Origin: Coriobacteriaceae bacterium
GTDB lineage: Bacteria; Actinomycetota; Coriobacteriia; Coriobacteriales; UMGS124
Direction: 5' to 3'
Assembly (NCBI GenBank): GCA_019421015.1
Contig: JAHZGC010000003.1
Location: forward strand, 126,303-178,394
Length of the DNA: 52,092 nt
In this document: in pieces, positions 7,688 through 15,431 of the stretch
How the letters are laid out: every line of letters begins with the position of its first letter
How positions within the stretch are numbered: position 1 is the first letter of the stretch
The notes under the pieces: generated by a model
Told to the model about the DNA's origin: nothing
Databases searched by the model: none
What the model saw: the letters and a program-made list of their open reading frames with translations, nothing else
Made by a program: the position numbers and the translations under genes

Positions 7688-8557
7688 CTACCGCGGCCAG
7701 GCGGTCGCCATACCGGCCAGACGCTCGGCGGCGGTCACCGTGTTGAGCATGAGCATCGCACGGGTCATGGGGCCCACGCCGCCAGGCACGGGCGTGATGG
7801 CACCGGCGACAGGCTCGACCTCGGCGTAGTCCACGTCGCCGCAGAGCCTGCCGTTCTCATCGCGGTTCATGCCCACGTCGATCACCGTGGCGCCGGGGGC
7901 CATCCAGTCGGCTTTGACCAGGTTGGGACGGCCGATGGCGCTGATCACGATATCGGCCCGCTGCGAGGTCTCAGCGGCGTTGGGGGTCTTGCTGTGGCAG
8001 ATCGTGACCGTGGCGTGCTCCTCCATGAGCATGAGCGCCATGGGCTTGCCCACGATGGTGGAGCGCCCGAGCACCACCGCCTGTCTGCCGGCGACCGGCA
8101 CGTTGTACTCGCGCAGCAAACGCATGACGCCAGTAGGGGTGCACGGGCGCGGGCCGTCGAGGCCGCGCATGAGGCGTCCGAGGTTCACGGGATGAAAGCC
8201 GTCGACGTCCTTCTCGGGCGAGATGTGGGCTATGGCGCGCTCGGGGTCGAGGTGGCCCGGCAGCGGCATCTGCACGAGGATGCCGCTCACCGCGGGGTCG
8301 GCGTTGAGCTCGCTCAGCAGCTCCTCGAGCTCCTCCTGTGTGCAGGTGGCCGGTAGGTCGTAGTCGAGGGCCTCGATGCCGCATTCCACACAGTCGCGGC
8401 GCTTGTTGCGCACGTAGACCGCACTTGCCGGGTCGTCGCCCACAAGCACCACGGCCAGCCCACAGGCACGGCCCTTCGCTTTGAGCTGGGCCACCCGCGC
8501 CGCAGCCTCCTGCTTGACCTTGGCCGCCACGGCCTTTCCGTCGATGATCGTCGCCAT
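7688..8557 (-). CDS. folD: Bifunctional methylene-THF dehydrogenase / methenyl-THF cyclohydrolase
   Basis: 289 residues, the usual FolD length. It interconverts 5,10-methylene-THF and 10-formyl-THF in the cytoplasm, using NAD(P). Visible signatures are VGDDPASAVYVRNK with the catalytic Lys (YVxxK), the substrate-binding QMPLPGH, DVDGFHPVNLGRL, PCTPTGV, and the nucleotide-binding VVLGRSTIVGKP. The ATG at 8557 was chosen because GGAGG lies 8 nt upstream; longer openings read non-coding sequence. It follows fhs on the same strand, so the two form the C1 branch linking formate to methylene-THF. A terminator hairpin in the 126-nt gap may partly separate them. Confidence 0.95.
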   Translation of the reverse strand: MATIIDGKAVAAKVKQEAAARVAQLKAKGRACGLAVVLVGDDPASAVYVRNKRRDCVECGIEALDYDLPATCTQEELEELLSELNADPAVSGILVQMPLPGHLDPERAIAHISPEKDVDGFHPVNLGRLMRGLDGPRPCTPTGVMRLLREYNVPVAGRQAVVLGRSTIVGKPMALMLMEEHATVTICHSKTPNAAETSQRADIVISAIGRPNLVKADWMAPGATVIDVGMNRDENGRLCGDVDYAEVEPVAGAITPVPGGVGPMTRAMLMLNTVTAAERLAGMATAWPR

Positions 8558-8620
8558 GCTAACACCTCCGCGAAGGGAGCCGTATGCGGCCCCGCTGCAA
8601 TCGTTAAGGACAGTCGATAT

Positions 8621-8653
8621 AAAAGGCGCGCCCACCCAATCAGCAGGCGCGCC
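8621..8653 (-). terminator. Hairpin terminator after fhs
   Basis: Two copies of the self-complementary octamer GGCGCGCC (8625-8632 and 8646-8653) form an 8-bp stem. On the minus strand it is followed by TTTTATAT. It lies 31 nt past the fhs stop, upstream of folD. Confidence 0.7.
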
Positions 8654-8683
8654 CATCGCACACAATCGTACAGCCGTGAGACC

Positions 8684-10351
8684 TTAGAACAGGCCGGTGA
8701 TCCTGCCGCTTTCGTCGACGTCGATCTTCTCGGCTGCCGGGACCTTGGGCAGGCCGGGCATCGTCATGACGGCACCCGTGAGGGCGACCACGAAACCGGC
8801 ACCGGCCGACACCTTGACCTCGCGCACCGTGATGCGGAAGTCGCGCGGGGCACCGAGCTTGGCCGCGTCGTCGGAGAAGCTGTACTGGGTCTTGGCGATG
8901 CACACGGGCAGGTTGCCAAAGCCGTTGGCGCGCAGGGTGTCGAGCTGCTTTTGAGCCTGGGGGGTGAAGTCGACGCCGTCGGCGTGGTAGACCTTGGTGG
9001 CCACCGCCTCGATGGCCTCGGCGATGTCGGTGCCGGTGGGATAGGAGAACGTGAGCTCGCTGGGCTGTTCCACCAGGCGCAGGACCTCCTCGGCCAGGGC
9101 GATGCCGCCCTCGCCGCCCTTGGCCCACACCTCGGAGAGCACGGCGTTGACGCCCAGCTCGGCGCACTTGTCGGCGATGAGGGCGAGCTCGGCCTCGGTG
9201 TCGGTGGGATGGCGGTTGATGGCCACCACCACGGGCATGCCAAAGACCTCCTCCATGTTGCGCACGTGCTGGAGCAGGTTGGGCAGGCCCTTTTCGAGGG
9301 CCTCGAGATTCTCCTCGTTGAGGTCGGCCTTGGCCACGCCGCCGTTCATCTTGAGGGCGCGGGCGGTGGCCACGACCACCACGGCGTCGGGAGAAAGGCC
9401 CGCCATGCGGCACTTGATGTCGAGGAACTTCTCGGCACCCAGGTCGGCGCCGAAACCGGCCTCGGTGACCACGATGTCGCCCAGGGCGAGCGCCATGCGG
9501 GTGGCCATAACCGAGTTGCAGCCGTGGGCGATGTTGGCGAAGGGGCCGCCATGCACAAAGGCGGGCGTGCCCTCGAGGGTCTGGACCAGGTTGGGCTTGA
9601 GGGCATCCTTGAGCAGGGCCGCCATGGCGCCGGTGGCCTTGAGGTCGCCGGCGGTCACGGGCGCGCCGCCGTAGGTGTAGCCCACCACGATGCGGCCCAG
9701 GCGCTCCTTGAGGTCGGGGATGTCCTTGGAGAGGCAAAGCACGGCCATAATCTCGGAGGCCACGGTGATGTCGAAGCCGTCCTCGCGCGGGGTGCCGTTG
9801 GCCTTGCCGCCGAGGCCGTCGACCACAAAGCGCAGCTGGCGGTCGTTCATGTCGACCACGCGCTTCCAGGTGATCTGGCGGGGGTCGATGCCGAGCTGGT
9901 TGCCCTGCTGGATGTGGTTGTCGAGCATGGCGGCCAGTAGGTTGTTGGCCGCGCCGATGGCGTGGAAGTCGCCGGTGAAGTGCAGGTTGATGTCTTCCAT
10001 GGGGATGACCTGGGCGTAGCCGCCGCCGGCAGCGCCACCCTTGACGCCGAACACGGGCCCGAGGCTCGGCTCACGCAGGGCGACGACGACCTTCTGGCCA
10101 AGACGGTTCAGGGCGTCGGCCAGGCCGATGGTCGTGGTGGTCTTGCCCTCGCCGGCCGGGGTGGGGTTGATGGCGGTCACCAAGACGAGCTTACCGGGCT
10201 CGTGGCCCTCCTCGCGCAGGAGGTTGTAGTCGACCTTGGCCTTGGCGCTGCCGTAGCGCTCAAGGTACTTATCGTCGATGCCGAGGCCGGTCGCAATCTC
10301 GCCGATCTCCTTGGGGGTGACGGACTGGGCAATCTCGATGTCGCTAAGCAC
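8684..10351 (-). CDS. fhs: Formate-tetrahydrofolate ligase (10-formyl-THF synthetase)
   Basis: 555 residues, matching the roughly 556-residue family. It makes 10-formyl-THF from formate, THF and ATP. The P-loop-like TPAGEGKTTTTIGLADAL, the conserved REPSLGPVFGVKGGAAGGGY, and the C-terminal KTQYSFSDDA and TVREVKVSAGAGFVVAL are all present. The start is a GTG giving VLSDIEIAQSVTP, with GAGAGGAG six bases upstream; an upstream ATG at 10381 gives a non-homologous leader. TATATT a few bases before the ribosome-binding site could be a -10 box. folD follows on the same strand. I looked for a THF riboswitch upstream and did not see one. Confidence 0.95.
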   Translation of the reverse strand: MLSDIEIAQSVTPKEIGEIATGLGIDDKYLERYGSAKAKVDYNLLREEGHEPGKLVLVTAINPTPAGEGKTTTTIGLADALNRLGQKVVVALREPSLGPVFGVKGGAAGGGYAQVIPMEDINLHFTGDFHAIGAANNLLAAMLDNHIQQGNQLGIDPRQITWKRVVDMNDRQLRFVVDGLGGKANGTPREDGFDITVASEIMAVLCLSKDIPDLKERLGRIVVGYTYGGAPVTAGDLKATGAMAALLKDALKPNLVQTLEGTPAFVHGGPFANIAHGCNSVMATRMALALGDIVVTEAGFGADLGAEKFLDIKCRMAGLSPDAVVVVATARALKMNGGVAKADLNEENLEALEKGLPNLLQHVRNMEEVFGMPVVVAINRHPTDTEAELALIADKCAELGVNAVLSEVWAKGGEGGIALAEEVLRLVEQPSELTFSYPTGTDIAEAIEAVATKVYHADGVDFTPQAQKQLDTLRANGFGNLPVCIAKTQYSFSDDAAKLGAPRDFRITVREVKVSAGAGFVVALTGAVMTMPGLPKVPAAEKIDVDESGRITGLF

Positions 10352-10495
10352 GCGCGCTCCTCTCCAATATAGACGGCGCAAAGGCCGCCCCGACCACTAT
10401 CCCTTGCGTTTCTCCAAGCCGATCAGAAGCATAGTGTGACAGGTTTTACCGCCCCATGGGCGCATAGCCTATGGAGATAGGCGGACGGCTGGCAC

Positions 10496-10894
10496 CTACT
10501 GCTCGTCCTGTTCCTTCAGTGCCTCCTCCACCTCGGGCGGCACCGCGGTCACCGCAAAGCCGTAGGCGTCGGCCAGCGCCTGGGCCTGGGCGCGCCGCAC
10601 CTGGGAGACCGGGTTCCCCTGGGCGTCGTAGGCGTCGGCGGCACGGCCCAGCGCGTAGACCGCATAACCGGCCAGGCTCTCGTCGACAGCCGAGAGCTGC
10701 ATCATGGTGACCAGCGAGGCGGGAGAGAGGCTCAGCGCGGTCTCAGGGTCCATATCGAGCACGTCGCCCACCACGGCCTCGAAGCCCCCGACGGCATCGG
10801 CGACCCCACCCGAGCGCATGCGGTCGATGGAGGCGAGGATACCCTCGACAAAACGGGCGATCTGGTCGAGCAGGTAGTCGTTCTTGATGGCCAT
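10496..10894 (-). CDS. Small conserved helical protein, possibly DUF6483-like
   Basis: 132 residues from the ATG at 10894, with a strong GGAGG upstream. It opens MAIKNDYLLDQIARFVEGIL, a short amphipathic start reminiscent, from memory, of the DUF6483 family. A helical body follows (SLSPASLVTMMQLSAVDESL, then AVYALGRAADAYDA) with pairs of helices of TPR-like spacing. The C-terminus is acidic. There are no cysteines, signal peptide or membrane segments. It sits 65 nt downstream of ruvB on the same strand and may share its transcript. The function is unknown. Confidence 0.7.
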   Translation of the reverse strand: MAIKNDYLLDQIARFVEGILASIDRMRSGGVADAVGGFEAVVGDVLDMDPETALSLSPASLVTMMQLSAVDESLAGYAVYALGRAADAYDAQGNPVSQVRRAQAQALADAYGFAVTAVPPEVEEALKEQDEQ

Positions 10895-10959
10895 GGAGGC
10901 CTCCTTGATCAATGGTTGCGATGACTGTGCGCAAAGCTCGACGCGGCGTGCCAGACCCC

Positions 10960-12009
10960 CTACGGCTCCCCCGCCACCGGCAGGCCTAGGTGCTCGAAGG
11001 CCCGGCGGGTAGCCACACGCCCCTTGGGCGTGCGGTTGATGAGCCCCTGCTGGAGCAGGAACGGCTCGGCCATGTCCTCGATGGTGCCGGGATCCTCCCC
11101 CACCACGCTGGCCAGGGTTGAGAGGCCCACGGGACGGCCCATGAAGGTCTGGGTCAGGGCCTCGAGGATCTTGTGGTCGAGCCAGTCGAGTCCCAGCTCG
11201 TCCACCTCGAAGAACGTGAGCGCGTCGGCCGCCACCTGGGCGTCCACCACGCCCGCACATTTGACCTGCGCATAGTCGCGCACGCGCTTGAGCAGGCGGT
11301 TCGCCAGACGGGGCGTGCCGCGGCTGCGCCCGGCGATCTCGACGGCACCGCGCTCGTCGATGTCGACGCCCAGGATCTTGGCGGAGCGTAGCACGATGCT
11401 CGCCAGCTCCTCGGCCGTGTAGTAGTCAAGACGCGCCGTGATGCCGAAGCGGTCGCGCAAAGGACCGGTGAGCATGCCCGAGCGCGTGGTGGCCCCCACC
11501 AGCGTGAAATGGGGGATGTCGATGCGGATGGAGCGCGCCGCCGGCCCCTTGCCGATCACGAGGTCGTGGTAGAAGTCCTCCATCGCGGAGTACAGGACCT
11601 CCTCGATGGCGTGGTTCAGGCGGTGGATCTCGTCTACGAACAGGACGTCGCCCTCCTCGAGGTTGGTGAGGATGGCCGCCAGGTCGCCCGTGCGCTCGAT
11701 GGCCGGCCCCGATGTCGTGCGGATCTGGGCTCCCATCTCGTTGGCCACCACCGTGGCCAAGGTCGTCTTGCCCAGGCCCGGGGGCCCAAAGAAGAGCACG
11801 TGGTCGAGGCACTCGCCGCGCTGCTTGGCCGCGTCGATGGCCAGGCGCAGCGACTGCTTCACGCGCTCCTGGCCCAGGTAGTCGTCGAGGGTCTGGGGGC
11901 GCAGCTTGCGGTCGGCCTCCAGGTCGTCCTCGGTCAGCTCGGGAGCCACCACCCGCTCGCGGCGCTTTGGCTCGCTGGCCCAGAGGTCCTCCTCCTCGGC
12001 CTCCCACAT
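10960..12009 (-). CDS. ruvB: Holliday junction branch migration ATPase RuvB
   Basis: 349 residues. This hexameric AAA+ motor drives branch migration together with RuvA. Walker A is GPPGLGKTTLATVVANEMG, Walker B is VLFVDEIHRLN, sensor 1 lies in LVGATTRSGML, and the winged-helix domain ends in TPKGRVATRRAFEHLG. Its ATG overlaps the TGA of ruvA by one base (TGATG), which indicates translational coupling. It is the last gene of ruvC-ruvA-ruvB. Confidence 0.97.
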   Translation of the reverse strand: MWEAEEEDLWASEPKRRERVVAPELTEDDLEADRKLRPQTLDDYLGQERVKQSLRLAIDAAKQRGECLDHVLFFGPPGLGKTTLATVVANEMGAQIRTTSGPAIERTGDLAAILTNLEEGDVLFVDEIHRLNHAIEEVLYSAMEDFYHDLVIGKGPAARSIRIDIPHFTLVGATTRSGMLTGPLRDRFGITARLDYYTAEELASIVLRSAKILGVDIDERGAVEIAGRSRGTPRLANRLLKRVRDYAQVKCAGVVDAQVAADALTFFEVDELGLDWLDHKILEALTQTFMGRPVGLSTLASVVGEDPGTIEDMAEPFLLQQGLINRTPKGRVATRRAFEHLGLPVAGEP

Positions 12010-12626
12010 CAGATACCACCCCCAAGGCGCTTAAGGGCGTACTTGACCGCGCCGGAGGCGTCGTCGGCCGGGCCGTCGTAACCCTTGACCGCAAGGTCGC
12101 ACTCGTCCGGGGTAAAGCCCATGGACAGCAGGGCCTCGACGGCCTCCTCGGCAGCCCCGCGCGCAGGGGCCGCCGGCGCGCCCATGCCCGGCAGCATCGA
12201 GGAGCCCCCGAGCAGGTTGGTCTTGAGGGCGTCTTTGAGCTCGAGAATCATGCGCGAGGCGGTCTTCTTGCCCACGCCGGGCACCGTGGCCATGCGCTTC
12301 TCGTCTCCAGCCGCCACCACGTCGCGCAGGGCGTCGGGACTAAAGGAGCTCAACACCGAGAGGGCCAGCTTGGGACCGACGCCCGAGATGGCCACGAGGC
12401 GCTCGAAGGCCGTGCGCTCCTCACGCGTGGCAAAGCCGTAGAGCGACAGCCCGTCGTCGCGCACCTGGAGGTAGGTGTGGATGCGGACCTCCTCCGGGGT
12501 GCCCGGCGCCGGCAGGGCCGCCGAGGTGGAGGCAGAGACGCCGCAAAGGTAGCCCACCCCGCCCACGTCTATGACGGCCGACGAGAGGGTCTTCTCGGCA
12601 ACGGTGCCCCTCAAAAACGAAATCAC
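12009..12626 (-). CDS. ruvA: Holliday junction DNA-binding subunit RuvA
   Basis: 205 residues, normal length. RuvA tetramers hold the Holliday junction and recruit RuvB. The N-terminal OB fold begins MISFLRGTVAEK. Two helix-hairpin-helix motifs are seen in LVAISGVGPKLALSVLS and VPGVGKKTASRMILELKD. The C-terminal UBA-like RuvB-binding domain is at EEAVEALLSMGFTPDE. The GTG start overlaps the ruvC stop by 4 nt (GTGA). Confidence 0.96.
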   Translation of the reverse strand: MISFLRGTVAEKTLSSAVIDVGGVGYLCGVSASTSAALPAPGTPEEVRIHTYLQVRDDGLSLYGFATREERTAFERLVAISGVGPKLALSVLSSFSPDALRDVVAAGDEKRMATVPGVGKKTASRMILELKDALKTNLLGGSSMLPGMGAPAAPARGAAEEAVEALLSMGFTPDECDLAVKGYDGPADDASGAVKYALKRLGGGI

Positions 12627-13168
12627 AGCCTGGTACCCCTTTCACGATAGGTCCCCGCCGCAGGCTTGGCGAGGTGCTGCTCGCGGCTGACGCGCCGCCA
12701 TGCGCCGAGGTGGGCGTGGCAGACGGCCGCCGCGAGGGCGTCGGCACAGTGGTCGGGCCGCGGTTCCTGCTCAAGGTGCAGCAGCGTCTTGACCATGTAC
12801 TGCACCTGCTGCTTCTCGGCCGCGCCGGTCCCGGCCACGGCCTGCTTGATCTGCATGGGCGTGTACTCGCCGATTTCGAGCCCACAGGAGGCACAGGCCA
12901 CCAGGGCCGCACCGCGCGCCTGGGCCGTGGCGATGGCGCTCTGGGCGTTCGAGCAGAAGAAGATCTCCTCGATGGCCACCTCCTGGGGGGAGTAGCGCGC
13001 GATCACGGCCGCGATCTCGTCGTGGATCGTCTTGAGCCGGTGCGGCATGCCCTGGGACTTCTCGGTATGGATACACCCGTAGGCCCGGGCCCGGCACTGG
13101 GACCCGCGCGACTCGACGACCCCCCAACCCGTGTTGGCCAGGCCGGGGTCGATACCCAAGATTACCAT
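12623..13168 (-). CDS. ruvC: Crossover junction endodeoxyribonuclease RuvC
   Basis: 181 residues. This resolvase cleaves Holliday junctions symmetrically using a four-carboxylate metal site. The acidic residues lie in MVILGIDPGLANTG (Asp near residue 7), VAIEEIFFCSN (Glu) and RPDHCADALAAAVCH (two Asp). The start at 13168 was chosen because AGGGGG lies 5 nt upstream and because family proteins begin just before LGIDPG. It is first in the ruvCAB transcript. The yebC gene often found upstream is absent. Confidence 0.96.
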   Translation of the reverse strand: MVILGIDPGLANTGWGVVESRGSQCRARAYGCIHTEKSQGMPHRLKTIHDEIAAVIARYSPQEVAIEEIFFCSNAQSAIATAQARGAALVACASCGLEIGEYTPMQIKQAVAGTGAAEKQQVQYMVKTLLHLEQEPRPDHCADALAAAVCHAHLGAWRRVSREQHLAKPAAGTYRERGTRL

Positions 13169-13394
13169 GGCGCCCCCTGCCCGCACGCCGTTTTCGCGCG
13201 CTTCTCTCGCGGTGCCTGCTCATCGAACGAATGTTCTCAATCATAGCGGGAGCGGACGCTGCATGCAAGGACCCCGACTGTCTTCTCAATTCGCACAAGC
13301 CCGCGGCCCCGCGGGGCTCACCGCCGTATAATGGGGCACCGGCCCGCGGGAGGTCCCGCGGGCGCACCGCGTCGCCGAGCAGCAAGGAGCAGCC

Positions 13395-14531
13395 GTGAAC
13401 CCAACCCCCGCAGCCGAGAACCCCGTGCCGCAGCACGAATCCTACGACGTGCTCGTGGTGGGGGCCGGCCCCGCAGGCACCATGGCGGCCCGGGCTGCGG
13501 CCTCCACGGGGGCACGCGTCCTGCTCGCCGACTCCGCGCCGCTGCCGCGCTACAAGAGCTGCGGCGGTATGCTCAACGAATACGCCCAGCGGGCGCTCTC
13601 GGCCGTGGGCGAGCTGCCGCGGGAGGCAGTCTTGGAACCCGAGTGGGTGAACTTTCGTTACTACGACTGGGACCGCGGGATCAAAAAACCCTGCTCGCTG
13701 CGCTTTCGCAACGTGGACCGCGGCATGCTCGACCGCTGGATGCTCGAGCAGCTGCCCGACTCGGTCGCGGTGTGGGACCATGCGTCGTTTGTGGGCTGCA
13801 CCCAAGACGATGAGGGCGTGGACGTCGCGCTCCAACGCCAGGGGCGGCCGGTGCAGGTGCGCGCCCGCTGGCTCATCGGGGCCGACGGTGCCCGTTCATC
13901 GGTGCGCCGCGCCCATGGGGGGTGGCCCCAGACCCAGTGCTACAAAACCGTCCAGGAGTTCGTGTCCATAGAGCCGGGCAGCGTGGAACCCTACTTCGAC
14001 TGCATCTACTCGCGCCACGTTGCCCCCGAGTACGGCTACGGCTACATCGTGCCCAAGGGCGACGTGGCCATCGTGGGCTCGGTCTTTTTCCCGGGCACCA
14101 AGAACGTGCCGCCGATGCACGAACGCGCCCTGCAGATCTTTGGCGAGCGCTACCCGCTGGGAAAGGCCGTGCGCCGCGAGGCGGGCGTGGCCATCCAGGT
14201 GCGCTCGGCCTCAGACATCGTCGCCGGCCAAGGCCGGGTCCTCGTGGCCGGCGAGGCAGCGGGGCTCATGTCGCCGAGCTCGGGCGAGGGCATCTCGTTC
14301 GCGCTCAACTCGGGAACCCTGGCGGGGCAGGCCGTCGCGTGTGCCTTCACGGCCGCCGGGCACGACAGGGCGTCCCTCGCAATCGACGCCTACGAGCAGA
14401 CCCTCGCACCCCTGCGCAAGAACATCGCCTTTAGGCTGCGGTTCTTCCCCGTCATGAACTCGTCGTGGGGCAAGTGGCTCGGCGGCTGCATGCCCACGGC
14501 TTTAGTAAGCAAGATCACTGAGCGACTGTAG
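13395..14531 (+). CDS. FAD-dependent oxidoreductase, geranylgeranyl reductase family
   Basis: 378 residues from a GTG with AAGGAG five bases upstream. Residues about 17-45 (YDVLVVGAGPAGTMAARAA) form the FAD-binding fold. RYKSCGGMLNEYA carries the Cys-Gly-Gly feature common in geranylgeranyl-reductase-like enzymes, RWLIGADGARSSVRR is the DG motif, and GRVLVAGEAAGLMSPSSGEG is the second FAD motif (GEAAG). Such enzymes saturate isoprenoid chains, for example on quinones or membrane lipids; the substrate here is unknown. No export signal is present, so it is cytoplasmic or peripheral to the membrane. It converges on the TetR gene with only 10 bp between the stop codons. Confidence 0.8.
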   Translation: MNPTPAAENPVPQHESYDVLVVGAGPAGTMAARAAASTGARVLLADSAPLPRYKSCGGMLNEYAQRALSAVGELPREAVLEPEWVNFRYYDWDRGIKKPCSLRFRNVDRGMLDRWMLEQLPDSVAVWDHASFVGCTQDDEGVDVALQRQGRPVQVRARWLIGADGARSSVRRAHGGWPQTQCYKTVQEFVSIEPGSVEPYFDCIYSRHVAPEYGYGYIVPKGDVAIVGSVFFPGTKNVPPMHERALQIFGERYPLGKAVRREAGVAIQVRSASDIVAGQGRVLVAGEAAGLMSPSSGEGISFALNSGTLAGQAVACAFTAAGHDRASLAIDAYEQTLAPLRKNIAFRLRFFPVMNSSWGKWLGGCMPTALVSKITERL

Positions 14532-14541
14532 AGCAGAGCCC

Positions 14542-15099
14542 TCACGCCCCGCACGTCTCAGGCTCCAGGTAGGGCATCAAAAACGCCGGCATGTTGCCGG
14601 TAAAGAGCATCGCCATCTCGTCGGGCTCCTCCTCCATGCCGCGCTCCACCCAATGGCGCGTCATATGCTTGGCGCCCGTGTTGTAGAACTCGTAGAGCAG
14701 CGCCTCATGGGGCGTAAAGGGGCGGCCGGCCTTGCGCTCGAACACCGTCTCGACGTGGTCGGCCATCATGCGGCCGCCGTGCTGGCAGATCGAGTTGTAG
14801 CTCACGATGCGCATGGCGTTCACAAAGAACTCGCGGTGCTCGCGCAGGGCCTGGAACTTGCGCAGGTGGGCGTCGTAGCAGTTGAGCGTGATCCCCGCCT
14901 GGTAGAGCGTCGTGCGCATGAGGTAGTCCCACATCCAGGTGGCTACCGCGTAGACATCTTGGAAGTACTCGTAGAACGTGGCCCGGGCGATGCCGGCGTC
15001 GCGGCACAGGTCGGTCACACGCACGCGGTCGATCGAGGTGACCCGCATGCGCTCGTTGAGCGCAGCCACCACGTTGAGGCAGGTTTCGGTCTTGGCCAT
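14542..15099 (-). CDS. TetR/AcrR-family transcriptional regulator
   Basis: 185 residues from MAKTETCLNV, with GGGGAG about 7 nt upstream. The N-terminal helix-turn-helix (VRVTDLCRDAGIARATFYEY followed by FQDVYAVATWMWDYL) is typical of TetR proteins, whose C-terminal helical domain binds a ligand. The C-terminal domain has several Met, His and Cys residues but no recognisable ligand motif. It is transcribed divergently from the Tat flavoprotein at 15432-17252, with 332 bp between them containing an inverted repeat. The usual inference is that it controls that gene and itself. Confidence 0.85.
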   Translation of the reverse strand: MAKTETCLNVVAALNERMRVTSIDRVRVTDLCRDAGIARATFYEYFQDVYAVATWMWDYLMRTTLYQAGITLNCYDAHLRKFQALREHREFFVNAMRIVSYNSICQHGGRMMADHVETVFERKAGRPFTPHEALLYEFYNTGAKHMTRHWVERGMEEEPDEMAMLFTGNMPAFLMPYLEPETCGA

Positions 15100-15431
15100 G
15101 GGCTTCTCCCCCGCTGGTTGCAAACGCCTTTGCAGGCCCTGCGAGTCGAGCGCCGGTGGGTTGCCTCACCGGCGAGACAGGCGCGCATTCGGTGAGCATA
15201 CCACGCAACGGGCTGGCGGAGAAACCCTCGCGAAGGCAGCTCAGGCACCGAATCAGACACCTGCCGCCAACTGTCCGAAAACGCGCGCGCTGCCAGACAT
15301 TTAGCCCCGAGTGTCGGTTTTCTAACGACCGTCAGGCCCGTAATCTTTGGGCCAGCGGGCGTCAAGGGGACCCCGCACAGCGCAGCCGCACCACAGCGGC
15401 CCGCGCACCTTCAGGGAGAAAGGAACCGCTC
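15100..15431. promoter_or_regulatory. Divergent regulatory region between TetR gene and flavoprotein, with inverted repeat
   Basis: The 332-bp region holds no gene. An 8-bp inverted repeat CGCCGGTG-N8-CACCGGCG lies at 15151-15174, about 50 bp upstream of the TetR start, and is a plausible TetR operator. A copy of the recurring GGCGGAGAAACCCT motif is at 15215-15228. The AT-richer stretch around 15295-15350 is the likely promoter area for the rightward flavoprotein gene, but no convincing -35/-10 pair is visible. Confidence 0.45.

Noticed and set aside
10352..10495. Possible tetrahydrofolate riboswitch upstream of fhs
   Set aside because: The region has only small hairpins and lacks the conserved THF-riboswitch core as I know it.
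13190..13394. Extra gene between ruvC and the geranylgeranyl-reductase-like gene
   Set aside because: Frames covering this gap are extensions of antisense shadows without starts or ribosome-binding sites. The gap is most likely the divergent promoter region.
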